A stretch of 64,000 nucleotides of DNA, from contig NZ_FORX01000012.1 in assembly GCF_900114115.1 (NCBI RefSeq), positions 1-64,000 on the forward strand, written 5' to 3'. The DNA is from Desulfomicrobium apsheronum (lineage in GTDB: Bacteria > Desulfobacterota > Desulfovibrionia > Desulfovibrionales > Desulfomicrobiaceae). Shown here in pieces: positions 37,891 to 46,111 of the stretch. Position 1 is the stretch's first letter, and every line of letters begins with the position of its first letter. The notes below the pieces were generated by a model. That model searched no databases. It was not told the DNA's origin and was given only the letters and a program-made list of their open reading frames with translations. The position numbers and the translations under genes are program-made.

Positions 37891-38111
37891 TGTCGTATCA
37901 GAGTAGTGTGGGGGGGGCGGAAGTCGTGATCACAAATATGTATGACAAAGCAATCGCTTGCCGTTACCAGTACTTTTCTTGTAACGACGTTTCTGTAATA
38001 CGTTCCATTTCGGAGAAAAAGGCGGATGATGGTTTGATTCAAGATTCAAGATCTGCTTTCTTCCCCAGGCGTTCAGAATACGGGCATGAGAGGACAAGGG
38101 AGATATGACAA

Positions 38112-38723
38112 ATGATCAGCATTGAGTTCTTTATCACATCGTTGATTGTGGTGCTCATTCCTGGAACCGGAGTAATATACACCGTCTCTACTGGACTTAT
38201 CCAGGGTCGAAAGGCAAGTGTATTCGCCGCACTAGGATGCACGGCAGGGATACTCCCTCACCTCATGGCTACGGTTTTGGGTCTTGCCACCATCATGCAC
38301 ACAAGCGCGCTTGCATTCCAGATTCTGAAATACGCTGGCGTTGTCTACTTGTTCTACGTCGCTTATGCGACATGGCGTGACAAGACGGCTTTCGCCATTG
38401 ACACAAACCCCTCTACAAAAACGGCCGCTGGTTTGGTGGTAAAAGCGTTCCTGCTCAACATTCTCAACCCCAAACTGACCATCTTCTTCTTGGCTTTCCT
38501 GCCGCAATTTATTCAACCAGGCACGGTTCAGCCTTTTTTTCAGCTTCTTCTACTCAGCGCTACCTTCATGGCTATGACGTTTATAGTATTCGTAATCTAT
38601 GGTTTTCTTGCCCACGTATTTCGCAAGACCGTTATCGAGTCTCCACGAGTGCAAACTTGGCTACGGCGCGGATTTGCCTCTGCATTTGCCAGCCTTGGGG
38701 CGGAACTTGCGTTCACAGATTGA
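38112..38723 (+). CDS. LysE/RhtB family amino-acid exporter, copy A
   Basis: A 203-residue inner-membrane protein with about six hydrophobic helices. The N-terminal motif is ITSLIVVLIPGTGVIYTVST, where the PGxG signature is conserved. The middle contains KYAGVVYLFYVAYATWRDK and the C-terminal half starts KAFLLNILNPKLTIFFLAF with the family NP-K motif. Members export amino acids, homoserine lactones or related molecules; the substrate here is unknown. ATG 38112 has GGGAG at 38098-38102. It is about 95% identical to copy B at 45488. Confidence 0.88.
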   Translation: MISIEFFITSLIVVLIPGTGVIYTVSTGLIQGRKASVFAALGCTAGILPHLMATVLGLATIMHTSALAFQILKYAGVVYLFYVAYATWRDKTAFAIDTNPSTKTAAGLVVKAFLLNILNPKLTIFFLAFLPQFIQPGTVQPFFQLLLLSATFMAMTFIVFVIYGFLAHVFRKTVIESPRVQTWLRRGFASAFASLGAELAFTD

Positions 38724-38735
38724 TAGAGCCTGTTG

Positions 38736-38937
38736 CGTCCACGAAATCGGCCGCCCGTCATTGGAAGGGGTTTTAGTTGGCGCAGAGAGCCATTCATTCC
38801 GGAACGAAGTTATCCACAAGGTCTGCCATGAGTGCGGATTTACCTTGGCGCACGTCGCTACAGCGATAGGTTTGAATTGTTCAACGATAAGAAAATTATT
38901 CGGAAAATGGGATGATTCAAGATTCAATATCTGACTC
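38736..38937 (+). pseudogene. C-terminal remnant of a REP-associated (Y1-type) transposase with right-end repeat
   Basis: The frame ending at 38934 reads RPSLEGVLVGAESHSFRN, then VCHECGFTLAHVATAIGLNC and STIRKLFGKWDD. This is the usual tail of RAYT transposases (RPxLEELF…, then a Tyr/Phe-T-L helix-turn-helix ending STVSRI). The catalytic Y1 domain is gone. The sequence ends in a variant of the right-end repeat (TTCAAGATTCAATATCTGAC). Confidence 0.7.
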
Positions 38938-39012
38938 TCGATTTGTGCTTACGTGGCGCGTTCATTGGCGCCACGGGTGATGCACGTCGTTAGCCCTCAA
39001 GGAAACACATTG

Positions 39013-39621
39013 ATGATCTCGGCAGCGGAAATTGAACAGCGTAGGACGTCAGACCAGTTGAGAGCATTCGTGAAAGAGGTTCGCGAGCGGGTTGAGCTCG
39101 ATCCTGAGGAGTTGCGACGTGCTCAGAACGGCGAAGGTCTCTATAGGGTATTTGTCAACGAAGTCTGGCCACTTTCCCAATTCGCTCATTTGATTTACCC
39201 TCCTGAGACGTTATTTCTTCCGGTGCTTGGAAACCAAGGATTTGACGTTGATGTTTTCGACAAAGAGGGGAATCCTGTGGATAGAATTGAAATCGCTAAA
39301 CCGCATGATGGTCAGCTTAAAGCAAATGATAACCGTCTCCTGAACGAACGGGGGTTCGGTCATATCCGGGTTTGTGACTTGGGAGGCCAGTTGGACGCAC
39401 TGACACCTTGGATTGTCGATACTGCAGAGAAGAAATCACTAAAGGACTACAGCGATTGTACTCTTGTGCTTGTGGCGGCGACCGACCCACCGTTTGATGA
39501 AGAGCTGCCAATCCTAGAACAACGGTGTATCGAGTTCGTGCAGACATTGAGAAGTATGGCCTATCGCGCAAAGCGCGCGTTCCTGGCTGTTCCGTCGCTG
39601 GACAAGTGTTTTAAGATCTAG
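39013..39621 (+). CDS. Hypothetical protein, accessory cassette
   Basis: A 202-residue protein with no recognised family. It has a helical acidic N-terminus (AEIEQRRTSDQLRAFVKEVR, RVELDPEELRRAQN) and a mixed middle part with PETLFLPVLGNQGFDVDVFD and DRIEIAKPHDGQL, followed by alternating strands (CTLVLVAATDPPFDEELP). No signal peptide or membrane helix is present. ATG 39013 follows AAGGAAAC with an 8-base gap; an upstream in-frame start at 38953 has no site. GTTAGCC just upstream and a GC-rich palindromic stretch downstream gave it a superficially integron-cassette look. Confidence 0.6.
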   Translation: MISAAEIEQRRTSDQLRAFVKEVRERVELDPEELRRAQNGEGLYRVFVNEVWPLSQFAHLIYPPETLFLPVLGNQGFDVDVFDKEGNPVDRIEIAKPHDGQLKANDNRLLNERGFGHIRVCDLGGQLDALTPWIVDTAEKKSLKDYSDCTLVLVAATDPPFDEELPILEQRCIEFVQTLRSMAYRAKRAFLAVPSLDKCFKI

Positions 39622-40021
39622 GACTGACAACGCGGTCGAGTTCGCTACGGCCTACGGCCTCCGCTGGACGTTCCGATTCGCAGCTCGCCGTCCACCGTAG
39701 TCGTTATGGCTTTTTTGAAATGATTCGTGTGTGGGTTGGCTGTTTTGACGTGCTCTTCAAGGTGGAAAACAAACGACAAGGCTATCCGGTAACGGGTGGC
39801 CTTGAGTTTTTTCTTGAGGTGGGGATCGGATTGGGTTTGTTGGTGGTTGCATGCGTGGACGTGATTGGCGCCAGGCGCCATGAACGCATCGAAGCGATGC
39901 GAGACACGTGGGGCGGTGCCTGTTTAATCCCAATTGTAATAGCTTAAAATCCCAATTCGTTCGATGTAAAATCCCAATTTGAAATGCCAATTCAGTTATA
40001 AATACAGAATGTTATCATCGA
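39622..40021. other. Gene-free stretch with terminator-like repeat copy 3
   Basis: After a GC-rich partly palindromic segment (39630-39710) comes terminator-like hairpin GGCTATCC-GGTAAC-GGGTGGCC at 39779-39803, followed by TTTTTTCTT. Then comes a CGCCAGGCGCCATGAACGCA region with short inverted repeats. No convincing gene. Confidence 0.45.
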
Positions 40022-40120
40022 TTTCTGACTAAGCGAATTGATGACGCGATGCAGGATACGCCGGCAGTTCTTATCAGCGGTCCGAGGCAGGCTGGCTATT
40101 CGGCTGACGCGTACCTATAG
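40022..40120 (+). pseudogene. Internally deleted DUF4143-type ATPase remnant
   Basis: The frame reads FLTKRIDDAMQDTPAVLISG then PRQAG, the typical start of AAA_14/DUF4143 ATPases up to the Walker A motif. It then jumps to YSADAYL-stop, which aligns with the last codons of the remnant at 37477-37764. The flank after the stop (TATAGCACCGTCAGC) also matches that copy (TATAGTACCGTCAGC). Nearly the whole gene has been deleted between these points. Confidence 0.65.
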
Positions 40121-40430
40121 CACCGTCAGCTTCCTACTCAAGTTGCCAGAAGACTGGCCAATGCCAGGGTATCCCCATGCGACACATTTCCAGTAAGGAA
40201 AACAATCGTAGGCCCATCGGCGGGATGACACCGAGGGTGATCCTCGCCTTTCCATGCTTCGCGATGGAAAGTTCTCATGTTTCCGGATTTATCTCCGACG
40301 GTCGGGAATCAAGGAATAAGTATTCAATTTTCTACAAATACAATCCAATCCGAATATGACTTGTCGCCGCATATTGCTAAGTGAGTCCTTCATGATTTTT
40401 TTCAAACAAAATCTTATGGAGGACCAGACG

Positions 40431-40724
40431 ATGCGGAGTTTTGAAGGTTGGGCACCACCTGCGAGAGTGTGGGGACCATGGATTGAATTGTCTAAGTTGA
40501 CTGGGGGACCTCTTACATATCGAGTTGATTTCGACACCATATCAAGCGCAACTTCGACGTTTGATGCAGAAATTCAATACTGGGACGGGCCATCGCAAAC
40601 TGTTGATCTTGTAACAGGCCCCGGTAGCCATACATTTACTGCCGGGATCTGTTATTGCATACAACGTATCCGCTTCCGCAGTCATTCGCTAGGGCAAACG
40701 ATTCAAGTGAAGGTGACGCCATGA
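40431..40724 (+). CDS. Small protein of unknown function, coupled to SecD-like lipoprotein
   Basis: A 97-residue protein starting at ATG 40431, with GGAGG at 40418-40422 and an 8-base gap. It is Trp/Pro-rich at the N-terminus (FEGWAPPARVWGPWIELSKL) and beta-rich afterwards (LTYRVDFDTISSATSTFDAE, GPGSHTFTAG), with a CYC pair near the end. No signal peptide is visible. Its stop overlaps the start of the next gene (ATGA). The family is not recognised. Confidence 0.6.
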   Translation: MRSFEGWAPPARVWGPWIELSKLTGGPLTYRVDFDTISSATSTFDAEIQYWDGPSQTVDLVTGPGSHTFTAGICYCIQRIRFRSHSLGQTIQVKVTP

Positions 40725-41095
40725 AATTTGCATCCATCTGGGCCGTGTTGATCCTTTGCGGCCTCATGGCCTGCAAGGCCCAACCGGAAATCGAATTCGC
40801 CGTCGGCACTGAACGCGTCGTGGTCGAAAAGGTACAGGCAAACGTCTCCCTCGGCAGGGATGCTGCCAACCGCAACATGGTCGTCATCACCCTGCGGAAC
40901 GACATCGCTGAAAGGTTGCAATCAGCGACATCACGTCATGTTGGCGGCTTGATGTCCCTGCGCATAGGAGATGTCTATGAACAGAGAGATATCCCGATTC
41001 ATGAGTCCTTCCTGCCGGACACGCTGCATCTTGCCGTAGCTTCCGAGGAGGAAGCGCGGCGGATTGTCGAAATGTGGGGTAATGGGGAGCCTTGA
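40721..41095 (+). CDS. SecD P1-like lipoprotein
   Basis: A 124-residue lipoprotein: MKFASIWAVLILCGLMACKA has a lipobox with C18. The mature part resembles the P1 head of SecD/SecDF (VEKVQANVSLGRDAANRNMV, LRIGDVYEQRDIPIHESFLP, ASEEEARRIVE), a small periplasmic alpha/beta fold. Stand-alone SecD-head lipoproteins are found sporadically, and their function is unknown. Translation is coupled to the upstream gene through ATGA. GC content is higher than in neighbouring cassettes. Confidence 0.65.
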   Translation: MKFASIWAVLILCGLMACKAQPEIEFAVGTERVVVEKVQANVSLGRDAANRNMVVITLRNDIAERLQSATSRHVGGLMSLRIGDVYEQRDIPIHESFLPDTLHLAVASEEEARRIVEMWGNGEP

Positions 41096-41122
41096 GGCAT
41101 TCGTAATCGTTACGTCACCGAT

Positions 41123-41570
41123 GCTTTTCGTTGACACAGCAGATCGCCGTTTTGAAGTTGTCCGCTGCGCTCATGAGAAGCTCTGCGTATTCCGGACAAA
41201 CTGATCAGTGATTCCATAGGAAACTGACCATCCGTTCCGGATGAAACTGACCATTGGAGTTTTGCTGTGTTGAAACAGAAATAAAGCCATCCTGGAACAG
41301 GTGGCTTTTTGCTTTTCGGAGTACGTGTAAAAAGGGCCTTTCTGCTGAAATACGCATGGCAAAAGATTTTACTGCCGTTTATGCAATTTTTTTTGTAGTC
41401 GATATCCTAAAAGAATTCGCGCTAGTGAAGCTGAAGAGTAACCGAGATGAAGGCTAGCTTCCATTAAGTGCAGCGCCGGCTTGCCTCCTTTCCTTTTGTA
41501 GTAGTTTGAATCAAACTAGATTTTAGAGGAAAGAAGTCCAGATAAATAAGTCAAGATTCAAGATCTGCCC
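41123..41570. mobile_element. Patch of mobile-element remnants (IS21-like end, repeat fragments)
   Basis: Three remnants in a gene-free stretch. At 41123-41158 is a fragment of a dispersed repeat (ACAGCAGATCGCCGTTTT). At 41196-41262 are repeated CAGTGATTCC…GAAACTGACCA and CCGTTCCGGATGAAACTGACCA units of the kind found at IS21-family ends, without any istA/istB. At 41283-41307 is terminator-like hairpin repeat copy 4. A right-end repeat (TCAAGATTCAAGATCTGCC) follows at 41551-41569. Confidence 0.55.
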
Positions 41571-41953
41571 CCCGATTTGTATGAGAACCGAGTCAGAGAT
41601 TATCGCCATTAGAGTTGAGCAGATCATATTCTTTCAGCAACTTCAGCACTTGCAAAAAAGCATGTACGTGGCTATTTATGTAATTTGATTTTGCCCTGCG
41701 CAGAAAAACAACATATCCACATTACGCAAAAACACACCTGTAACGCATGCAATTATCAGATTTATCAGAGATAAAAATATGAATTCCGCCAACCTTTCCG
41801 CAATCATCTCAGAAAAAAACGATTTTCGTCCTCCACGATAATCGCGACGACGCCCATCAGTGCAAAACTCAAGATACGGCGTTCCACGGAACGCCTTTTT
41901 TATTTTCAATCAAGCCGAAAATCATTCTTATACATAAAATCGGGGTCATTACG
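41571..41953. other. AT-rich leader before PAS protein, with a hairpin
   Basis: No gene. GGCGTTCC-AC-GGAACGCC followed by seven T at 41878-41902 is a terminator-type hairpin that would act before the PAS gene, possibly as a boundary. The rest is AT-rich without recognisable elements. Confidence 0.5.
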
Positions 41954-43450
41954 ATGCTAAATCAAACATTCTCTGAGCGGGACGCCGTTCAAAATAACTC
42001 AATCGATTGCCTGGAAATAATCATGCATCTCAAGGAAGGCATCGCCGTCTTGCGGGAAGGCTGTTTCGAATATGCCAACCCTGCGTTCATGAGCATCACC
42101 GGATGCCGGTGGGACATGCTCGTGGGCAGGGCTCTGCCGGAACTGTTTCCCGCCGGGGAACGCGACGCGATCCTGCGCAGTCACGACGCGGTATGCGCGA
42201 CAGGCTTGGCCTCGACTCCCCATGAATTCTGGATCGAAACGGACCGGGGCGAACTGCGCATAGAGATGACCATGACCTTGCTGCGCTCCGGAGAGCCTGC
42301 TCCGGTGCTGGCCACGGTGGTCGATGTCACCCCGAAACGCAGACGCATGGACGAAATCAGAAAACTGAGCGATCGACTGCAAAGCATTCTGCACTCCATG
42401 CACGATGTGGTCGTCTCGCTTTCCGCCGAGGACGCGACAGTCTTGTCCATCAATCCGGCGGCCGAACTTCTGTACGGAATCCCCATGCGAAACTTGACCA
42501 CGGCGTCCGAAAGCGACCTTATCGCCCTGGCCCACCCCGAGGACCAAGGCAAAGTCGGGGATTTTTACCGCTCCATCACGGCCAGGGAATTCGACGAACT
42601 GGAATACAGGATCGTCCGCAGCGACGGGACGGTACGATGGGTTCGCGACGAAGGGTATGTCGTTTTCTGCGCGTCACGCGGCATGCAGCGCATCGACCAC
42701 ATGATCCGCGACATCACAGAGGAAAAACAGGCCATTTTGGACCTGTACAGAAGCGAAAAACGGTACAAGGATTTTTTCCATAAGACCAAGGACATGGCGT
42801 TCACCGTGTCGCCGGAGGGAGTGTTCCTGGACATCAACGACGCAGGCATCAAACTGCTTGGCCTGCCCGGCCGAAAGGCGGCCCTGCGCAGCAACGTGTA
42901 CGACTTTGTCGAACTCCCCGTGGCCTTGGACGAGATGCTGCGCGAACTCAACGAAAGGGGACACGTCTCCAACCGGTCCGTGACCTTGAAGCCGACGTCG
43001 GAGGTTCCTATCGAGGTGGACATCACCGCGCGGGCCAAGAAAAACGAATCCGGAGCCGTGCTCTATTACGAAGGAATCGCCTCGAACATCACGCAGGCCA
43101 TGGAGAACCAGAGGAACCGTGTGCTGCGCAATACGGCCGCAGGCATGTGCCACTACCTGAACTCGCATCTGATGCACATTTCAAGCGCCCTGGACGGCAT
43201 TGAGGAAGAGCTTTCGGAAATGGACGAACGGTTCATCATCACAGCGCGGCCGGAGGACAAGGATGAGATCTGGGGCTCCGGACGCGATGCCCTTAGCGGA
43301 TACATCCGGGACGTGAATCTGGGATACAGGAAAATCAGCAAAATCACGCGGGCCTTCAATTCCGCATTCCTGACCTACCGGGAAGAATCCTATCTGGACA
43401 AGACGATCCTCGACATCTTCGGCGCGTGCCACCCGGAGGGTTCCGACTGA
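41954..43450 (+). CDS. PAS-domain histidine kinase truncated before its ATPase domain
   Basis: A 498-residue soluble protein with three PAS domains at about 18-130, 135-265 and 268-385 (KEGIAVLREGCFEYANPAFM, SILHSMHDVVVSLSAED, YKDFFHKTKDMAFTVSPEG). A HisKA-like helix with H400 in AGMCHYLNSHLMHISSAL and a second helix (VNLGYRKISKITRAFNSAFL) follow. The HATPase domain that should come next is missing: the frame ends 30 codons later, exactly where an IS110-type fragment begins on the other strand. The gene is GC-rich like the core genome. It probably lost its 3' end to the insertion or deletion. The product could still dimerise and sense but cannot autophosphorylate. Confidence 0.78.
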   Translation: MLNQTFSERDAVQNNSIDCLEIIMHLKEGIAVLREGCFEYANPAFMSITGCRWDMLVGRALPELFPAGERDAILRSHDAVCATGLASTPHEFWIETDRGELRIEMTMTLLRSGEPAPVLATVVDVTPKRRRMDEIRKLSDRLQSILHSMHDVVVSLSAEDATVLSINPAAELLYGIPMRNLTTASESDLIALAHPEDQGKVGDFYRSITAREFDELEYRIVRSDGTVRWVRDEGYVVFCASRGMQRIDHMIRDITEEKQAILDLYRSEKRYKDFFHKTKDMAFTVSPEGVFLDINDAGIKLLGLPGRKAALRSNVYDFVELPVALDEMLRELNERGHVSNRSVTLKPTSEVPIEVDITARAKKNESGAVLYYEGIASNITQAMENQRNRVLRNTAAGMCHYLNSHLMHISSALDGIEEELSEMDERFIITARPEDKDEIWGSGRDALSGYIRDVNLGYRKISKITRAFNSAFLTYREESYLDKTILDIFGACHPEGSD

Positions 43451-43454
43451 GATT

Positions 43455-43816
43455 CACGGTGCGCCCCTTTTTCCTTGCGCCCGGTATCATTCTGGATAGC
43501 TGCCGGGTTGGCCAAATGAACCCGGTAGTCCTCGTCCATCAACGCATCGCCGATCCAATACCAGTTGAAGGTCGACTCGATGGCAATCCCTTGCAGCTGA
43601 TCCCGATAGGCAGCAAGCGGATGCAGAATTGCCTGAACATCGTTAGCAAGCTTTCGTCTTTCTATGATCTTTCCTGCACCATCGACGACAGACAAGAAAT
43701 TTGAATTTGAATGCAAATCGATTCCTGCGTAGCTAGCCATTGGACACCTCCGATATGAGTGTTTCCCAACTCCAATATAGCAGAGGAAGGTCATCTGCTA
43801 TTTTCGGAGGTGTCCT
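43455..43816 (-). mobile_element. IS110-family transposase fragment with its end
   Basis: From ATG 43740 on the minus strand the frame reads MASYAGIDLHSNSNFLSVVD, then KLANDVQAILHPLAAYRDQL and STFNWYWIGDALMDEDYRVH: the N-terminal DEDD domain of IS110-type transposases. Similarity stops near 43485 and the C-terminal Tnp_20 domain is absent. Upstream, GGACACCTCCGA and TCGGAGGTGTCC form an inverted pair at 43742-43753 and 43805-43816 that may be part of the element end. It abuts the truncated PAS kinase. Confidence 0.75.
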
Positions 43817-43828
43817 TTTGTATGGTTA

Positions 43829-43926
43829 TCAGATCTTGAATCTTGATTTTTTCTGGCTTGGTTTCTGAGACCATGAGTAAAAATTACTCGAAAATGGAAT
43901 AAATCAAGATTCAAGATCTGACCCTC
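43829..43926. mobile_element. Mini-element bounded by left and right RAYT-type ends
   Basis: CAGATCTTGAATCTTGATTT at the left and AATCAAGATTCAAGATCTG at the right are inverted repeats of ~19 bases enclosing some 57 bases. The interior holds GAGTAA-AAA-TTACTC and CTGAGACCATGAG. It has no coding capacity, like a MITE of the repeat family seen elsewhere in this region. Confidence 0.75.
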
Positions 43927-43944
43927 GCCTCCCGCTCGAGATAG

Positions 43945-44018
43945 GAGCCGTATGAGGTAATTCCTCACGTACGGATCTGTGCGGGGGGTGCCGGGTAACC
44001 GGCATTCCTATCGCGACC
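43945..44018 (+). mobile_element. Group II intron 3' end (domains V-VI) remnant
   Basis: GAGCCGTATGAGG-TAAT-TCCTCACGTACGGATC matches domain V of bacterial group II introns, including the AGC of the catalytic triad near its 5' strand. GTGCGGGGGGTGCCGGGTAACC and the following bases (to ATCGCGAC) match domain VI. One basal pair of domain V is mismatched (G opposite A). No intron reverse transcriptase or domains I-IV precede it, so only the tail survives. Confidence 0.75.
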
Positions 44019-44057
44019 CCAGGCGGAATCACACTACTCACCAACATCCTCCATACA

Positions 44058-44390
44058 TCAGATGCGGGTCGCCTGCTCAATGACCTTTTCCGCCCACTTG
44101 TTCAGGCTTTGGCTTTCATGGGCTGCCTTGCGGAGTGCCGCCGCGTGAACCTGAGGATTGATGCGCAGCATCAGACGACCGCTGGCCGGTTTTTCAGGTT
44201 TCTGATTCAGTTTTTCGCAGGCCGCTATATAGTCATCGATGGCGGTGTGGAATGCGGTCTGGAACTCGTGGACGGACTCGGCATGGAAGACTATGACATC
44301 TTCGATGTCTAAAATCTTGCCCACAAGAATGTTGTCTTCCGCGTCAAAGTCCATGCGGGCGGTGTACCCTTTATATTTCATGGCGTTCAT
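44058..44390 (-). CDS. hicB: HicB-type antitoxin
   Basis: A 110-residue antitoxin. The partial RNase H-like fold reads MKYKGYTARMDFDAEDNILV, GKILDIEDVIVFHAESVHEF and FHTAIDDYIAACEKLNQKP. A C-terminal ribbon-helix-helix or HTH-like tail (GRLMLRINPQVHAAALRKAA, SLNKWAEKVI) should bind the operon promoter. It neutralises HicA by direct contact. Start MNAM at 44390 overlaps the hicA stop by 4 bases; MKYKGY at 44381 is an alternative. Confidence 0.9.
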   Translation of the reverse strand: MNAMKYKGYTARMDFDAEDNILVGKILDIEDVIVFHAESVHEFQTAFHTAIDDYIAACEKLNQKPEKPASGRLMLRINPQVHAAALRKAAHESQSLNKWAEKVIEQATRI

Positions 44391-44641
44391 GGTTTGACCC
44401 CCAGGGTTGTAAGATATTCACGAACAGCACGGACGCGGTAGCGCAGAGATTCACGTTGCGGGTGTGGCCGGTGGAAGTGAGCGTGCTTGCCGCCCTTTTC
44501 AAAGGTCACCGATGAACCGCTTCCCTCGAGGATTTGGCAGCCCAGAGCGACAAGCAACGCCTCAATCCTTGCCCATTCCAGACCACCGTTCACGGGATCG
44601 GAAAAAATGGCTTCAAGCGTTTTCCTGTGTTTGCTGTTCAT
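44387..44641 (-). CDS. hicA: HicA-type mRNA interferase toxin
   Basis: An 84-residue toxin of the HicA double-stranded-RNA-binding-like fold, which cleaves mRNA independently of ribosomes. The family pattern is visible: a conserved N-terminal helix (RKTLEAIFSDPVNGGLEWAR), LEGSGSSVTFEKGG, then the catalytic-histidine region HAHFHRPHPQRE and VREYLTTLGV. It is upstream of hicB and the two overlap by ATGA, the usual toxin-first order for this family. The pair stands in the accessory region next to intron and IS remnants. Confidence 0.9.
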   Translation of the reverse strand: MNSKHRKTLEAIFSDPVNGGLEWARIEALLVALGCQILEGSGSSVTFEKGGKHAHFHRPHPQRESLRYRVRAVREYLTTLGVKP

Positions 44642-45245
44642 GATTCAGTGATAGCGCTTTTCTTGATAAATGCAAGCAGTGAACGGAGGCGCGGCTCTCC
44701 ACGATTTATCAAAGCCGTATCCCCGCCTTCTCGCAGTTTCCTAATCGCCAATCACCAGTCATTGCTCACCAATCAATCCAGTCCAACCAAATCAGACACC
44801 CCTTTCTCGTCATCGCTACCGCGTAAAAGGATAAAAGCCACGTCTGGCGGGGCTTTTCGGCGTGTGGAGTAACAAGGCTTCATGGCAGGGGACTTGTAAA
44901 CACTCTTCTGTTTTTAGGTGAGAATCCGGAAAGATATGTGTCCGACTTCAGGGCAGGGTGCTGACAAGGGTCAGCCTCTGGTCCCGTTGCCTTTTTTCGG
45001 ATTACCGATCACCTTTCACTATTCACCAATCAGAAACTGAATGGTCCTTTTAAAGGTCCGCAACGCGAGTTTTTATTAATAATATTGGATTGATAGATAT
45101 AAAAATAGTCTGATTTTCGGCTGGTGACCTCATTCTAAGGTCGAAAAAAGGACCTTTTTTGCGAAAAAAAGTTAATGAAATAAGTAGGTTTTTGGTCTCA
45201 GAGAGAAAGCGCCCTTGACCAGTTGCCTTTTTTTGACTTGGAAGA
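44642..45245. other. Gene-free stretch upstream of the second LysE duplication
   Basis: About 600 bases without a credible gene. It contains a hairpin (AAAAGCCACG…GGGGCTTTTC, ~44829-44852), two CACCAATCA-rich patches (~44745 and ~45020), and AAGGTCGAAAAAAGGACCTTTTTT at about 45138-45161, which could act as a terminator. GGTCTCAGAGA at 45195 recalls the GGTCTCTGAGACC repeat found further right. Confidence 0.4.
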
Positions 45246-45487
45246 CGAAAGGCCATCCGGTGACGGGTGGCTTTTGTCGTATCAGAGGGGGGTGCTCGGA
45301 AGTCGTGATCACAAATATGTATGACAAAGCAATCGCTTGCCGTTACCGCTACTTTTCTTGTAACGAATTTTTCGCAATACGTTCCATTTCGGAGAAAAAG
45401 CCGGATAATGGCTTGTCAAGATTCAAGATCTGCTCTTCTCCCTAGCGTTCAGAATAGGGGTATGAGAGGGCAAGGAAGCTATGACAA

Positions 45488-46099
45488 ATGATCAGCATTG
45501 AGTTCTTCATCACATCGTTGATTGTGGTGCTTATTCCTGGAACCGGGGTAATATACACCGTCTCTACTGGACTTATTCTGGGTCGAAAGGCAAGTGTCTT
45601 CGCCGCACTAGGATGCACAGCCGGAATACTCCCACACCTCATGGCCACGGTTCTGGGCCTTGCCACCATCATGCACACAAGCGCGCTTGCATTCCAGACT
45701 CTGAAATACGCTGGGGTTGTCTACTTGTTCTACGTCGCTTATGCGACATGGCGTGACAAGACGGCTTTCGCCATTGACGCAAACCCCTCTACAAAAACGG
45801 CCGCTGGTTTGGTGGTAAAAGCGTTCCTGCTCAACATTCTCAACCCCAAACTGACCATCTTCTTCTTGGCTTTCCTGCCGCAATTTATTCAACCAGGCAC
45901 GGATCAGCCTCTTTTCCAGCTTCTTATACTCAGCGCTACCTTTATGGCGATGACGTTTGTAGTATTCGTAATCTATAATTTTCTTGCACATGTATTCCGC
46001 AAGACCGTTATCGAGTCTCCACGAGTGCAAACCTGGCTACGGCGTGGATTCGCCTCTGCATTTGCCAGCCTTGGTGCGGAACTTGCGCTCACAGATTGA
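45488..46099 (+). CDS. LysE/RhtB family amino-acid exporter, copy B
   Basis: A 203-residue, six-helix exporter differing from copy A (38112) at about ten positions, such as LILGRK for LIQGRK and PGTDQPLFQLLIL for PGTVQPFFQLLLL. The PGTG motif in the first helix and ILNPKLTIFFLAF are conserved, so it looks functional. Its ribosome-binding region (AGGAAGCTATGACAA) is nearly the same as that of copy A. The substrate is unknown. It is followed by the hxs locus on the opposite strand. Confidence 0.88.
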   Translation: MISIEFFITSLIVVLIPGTGVIYTVSTGLILGRKASVFAALGCTAGILPHLMATVLGLATIMHTSALAFQTLKYAGVVYLFYVAYATWRDKTAFAIDANPSTKTAAGLVVKAFLLNILNPKLTIFFLAFLPQFIQPGTDQPLFQLLILSATFMAMTFVVFVIYNFLAHVFRKTVIESPRVQTWLRRGFASAFASLGAELALTD

Positions 46100-46111
46100 T
46101 GGAGCCTGTTG

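Larger units (their letters stand above)
37868..38937 (+). repeat. Direct duplication, left copy (LysE exporter plus transposase remnant)
   Basis: This segment is repeated at 45250-46316 in the same orientation. Identity is very high from the leader (GTCGTGATCACAAATATGTA onward) through the LysE gene, then falls within the decayed transposase tail. A right-end repeat (TTCAAGATTCAAGATCTG) lies before the LysE gene (38036-38056) and a variant after the remnant (38913-38937). Confidence 0.85.

Noticed and set aside
38953-39710. Possible integron gene cassette (GTTAGCC before the hypothetical gene and a palindromic GC-rich stretch after it)
   Set aside because: The heptamers deviate from the attC consensus at several positions, the two sides are not complementary, and no integron integrase or second cassette is visible.
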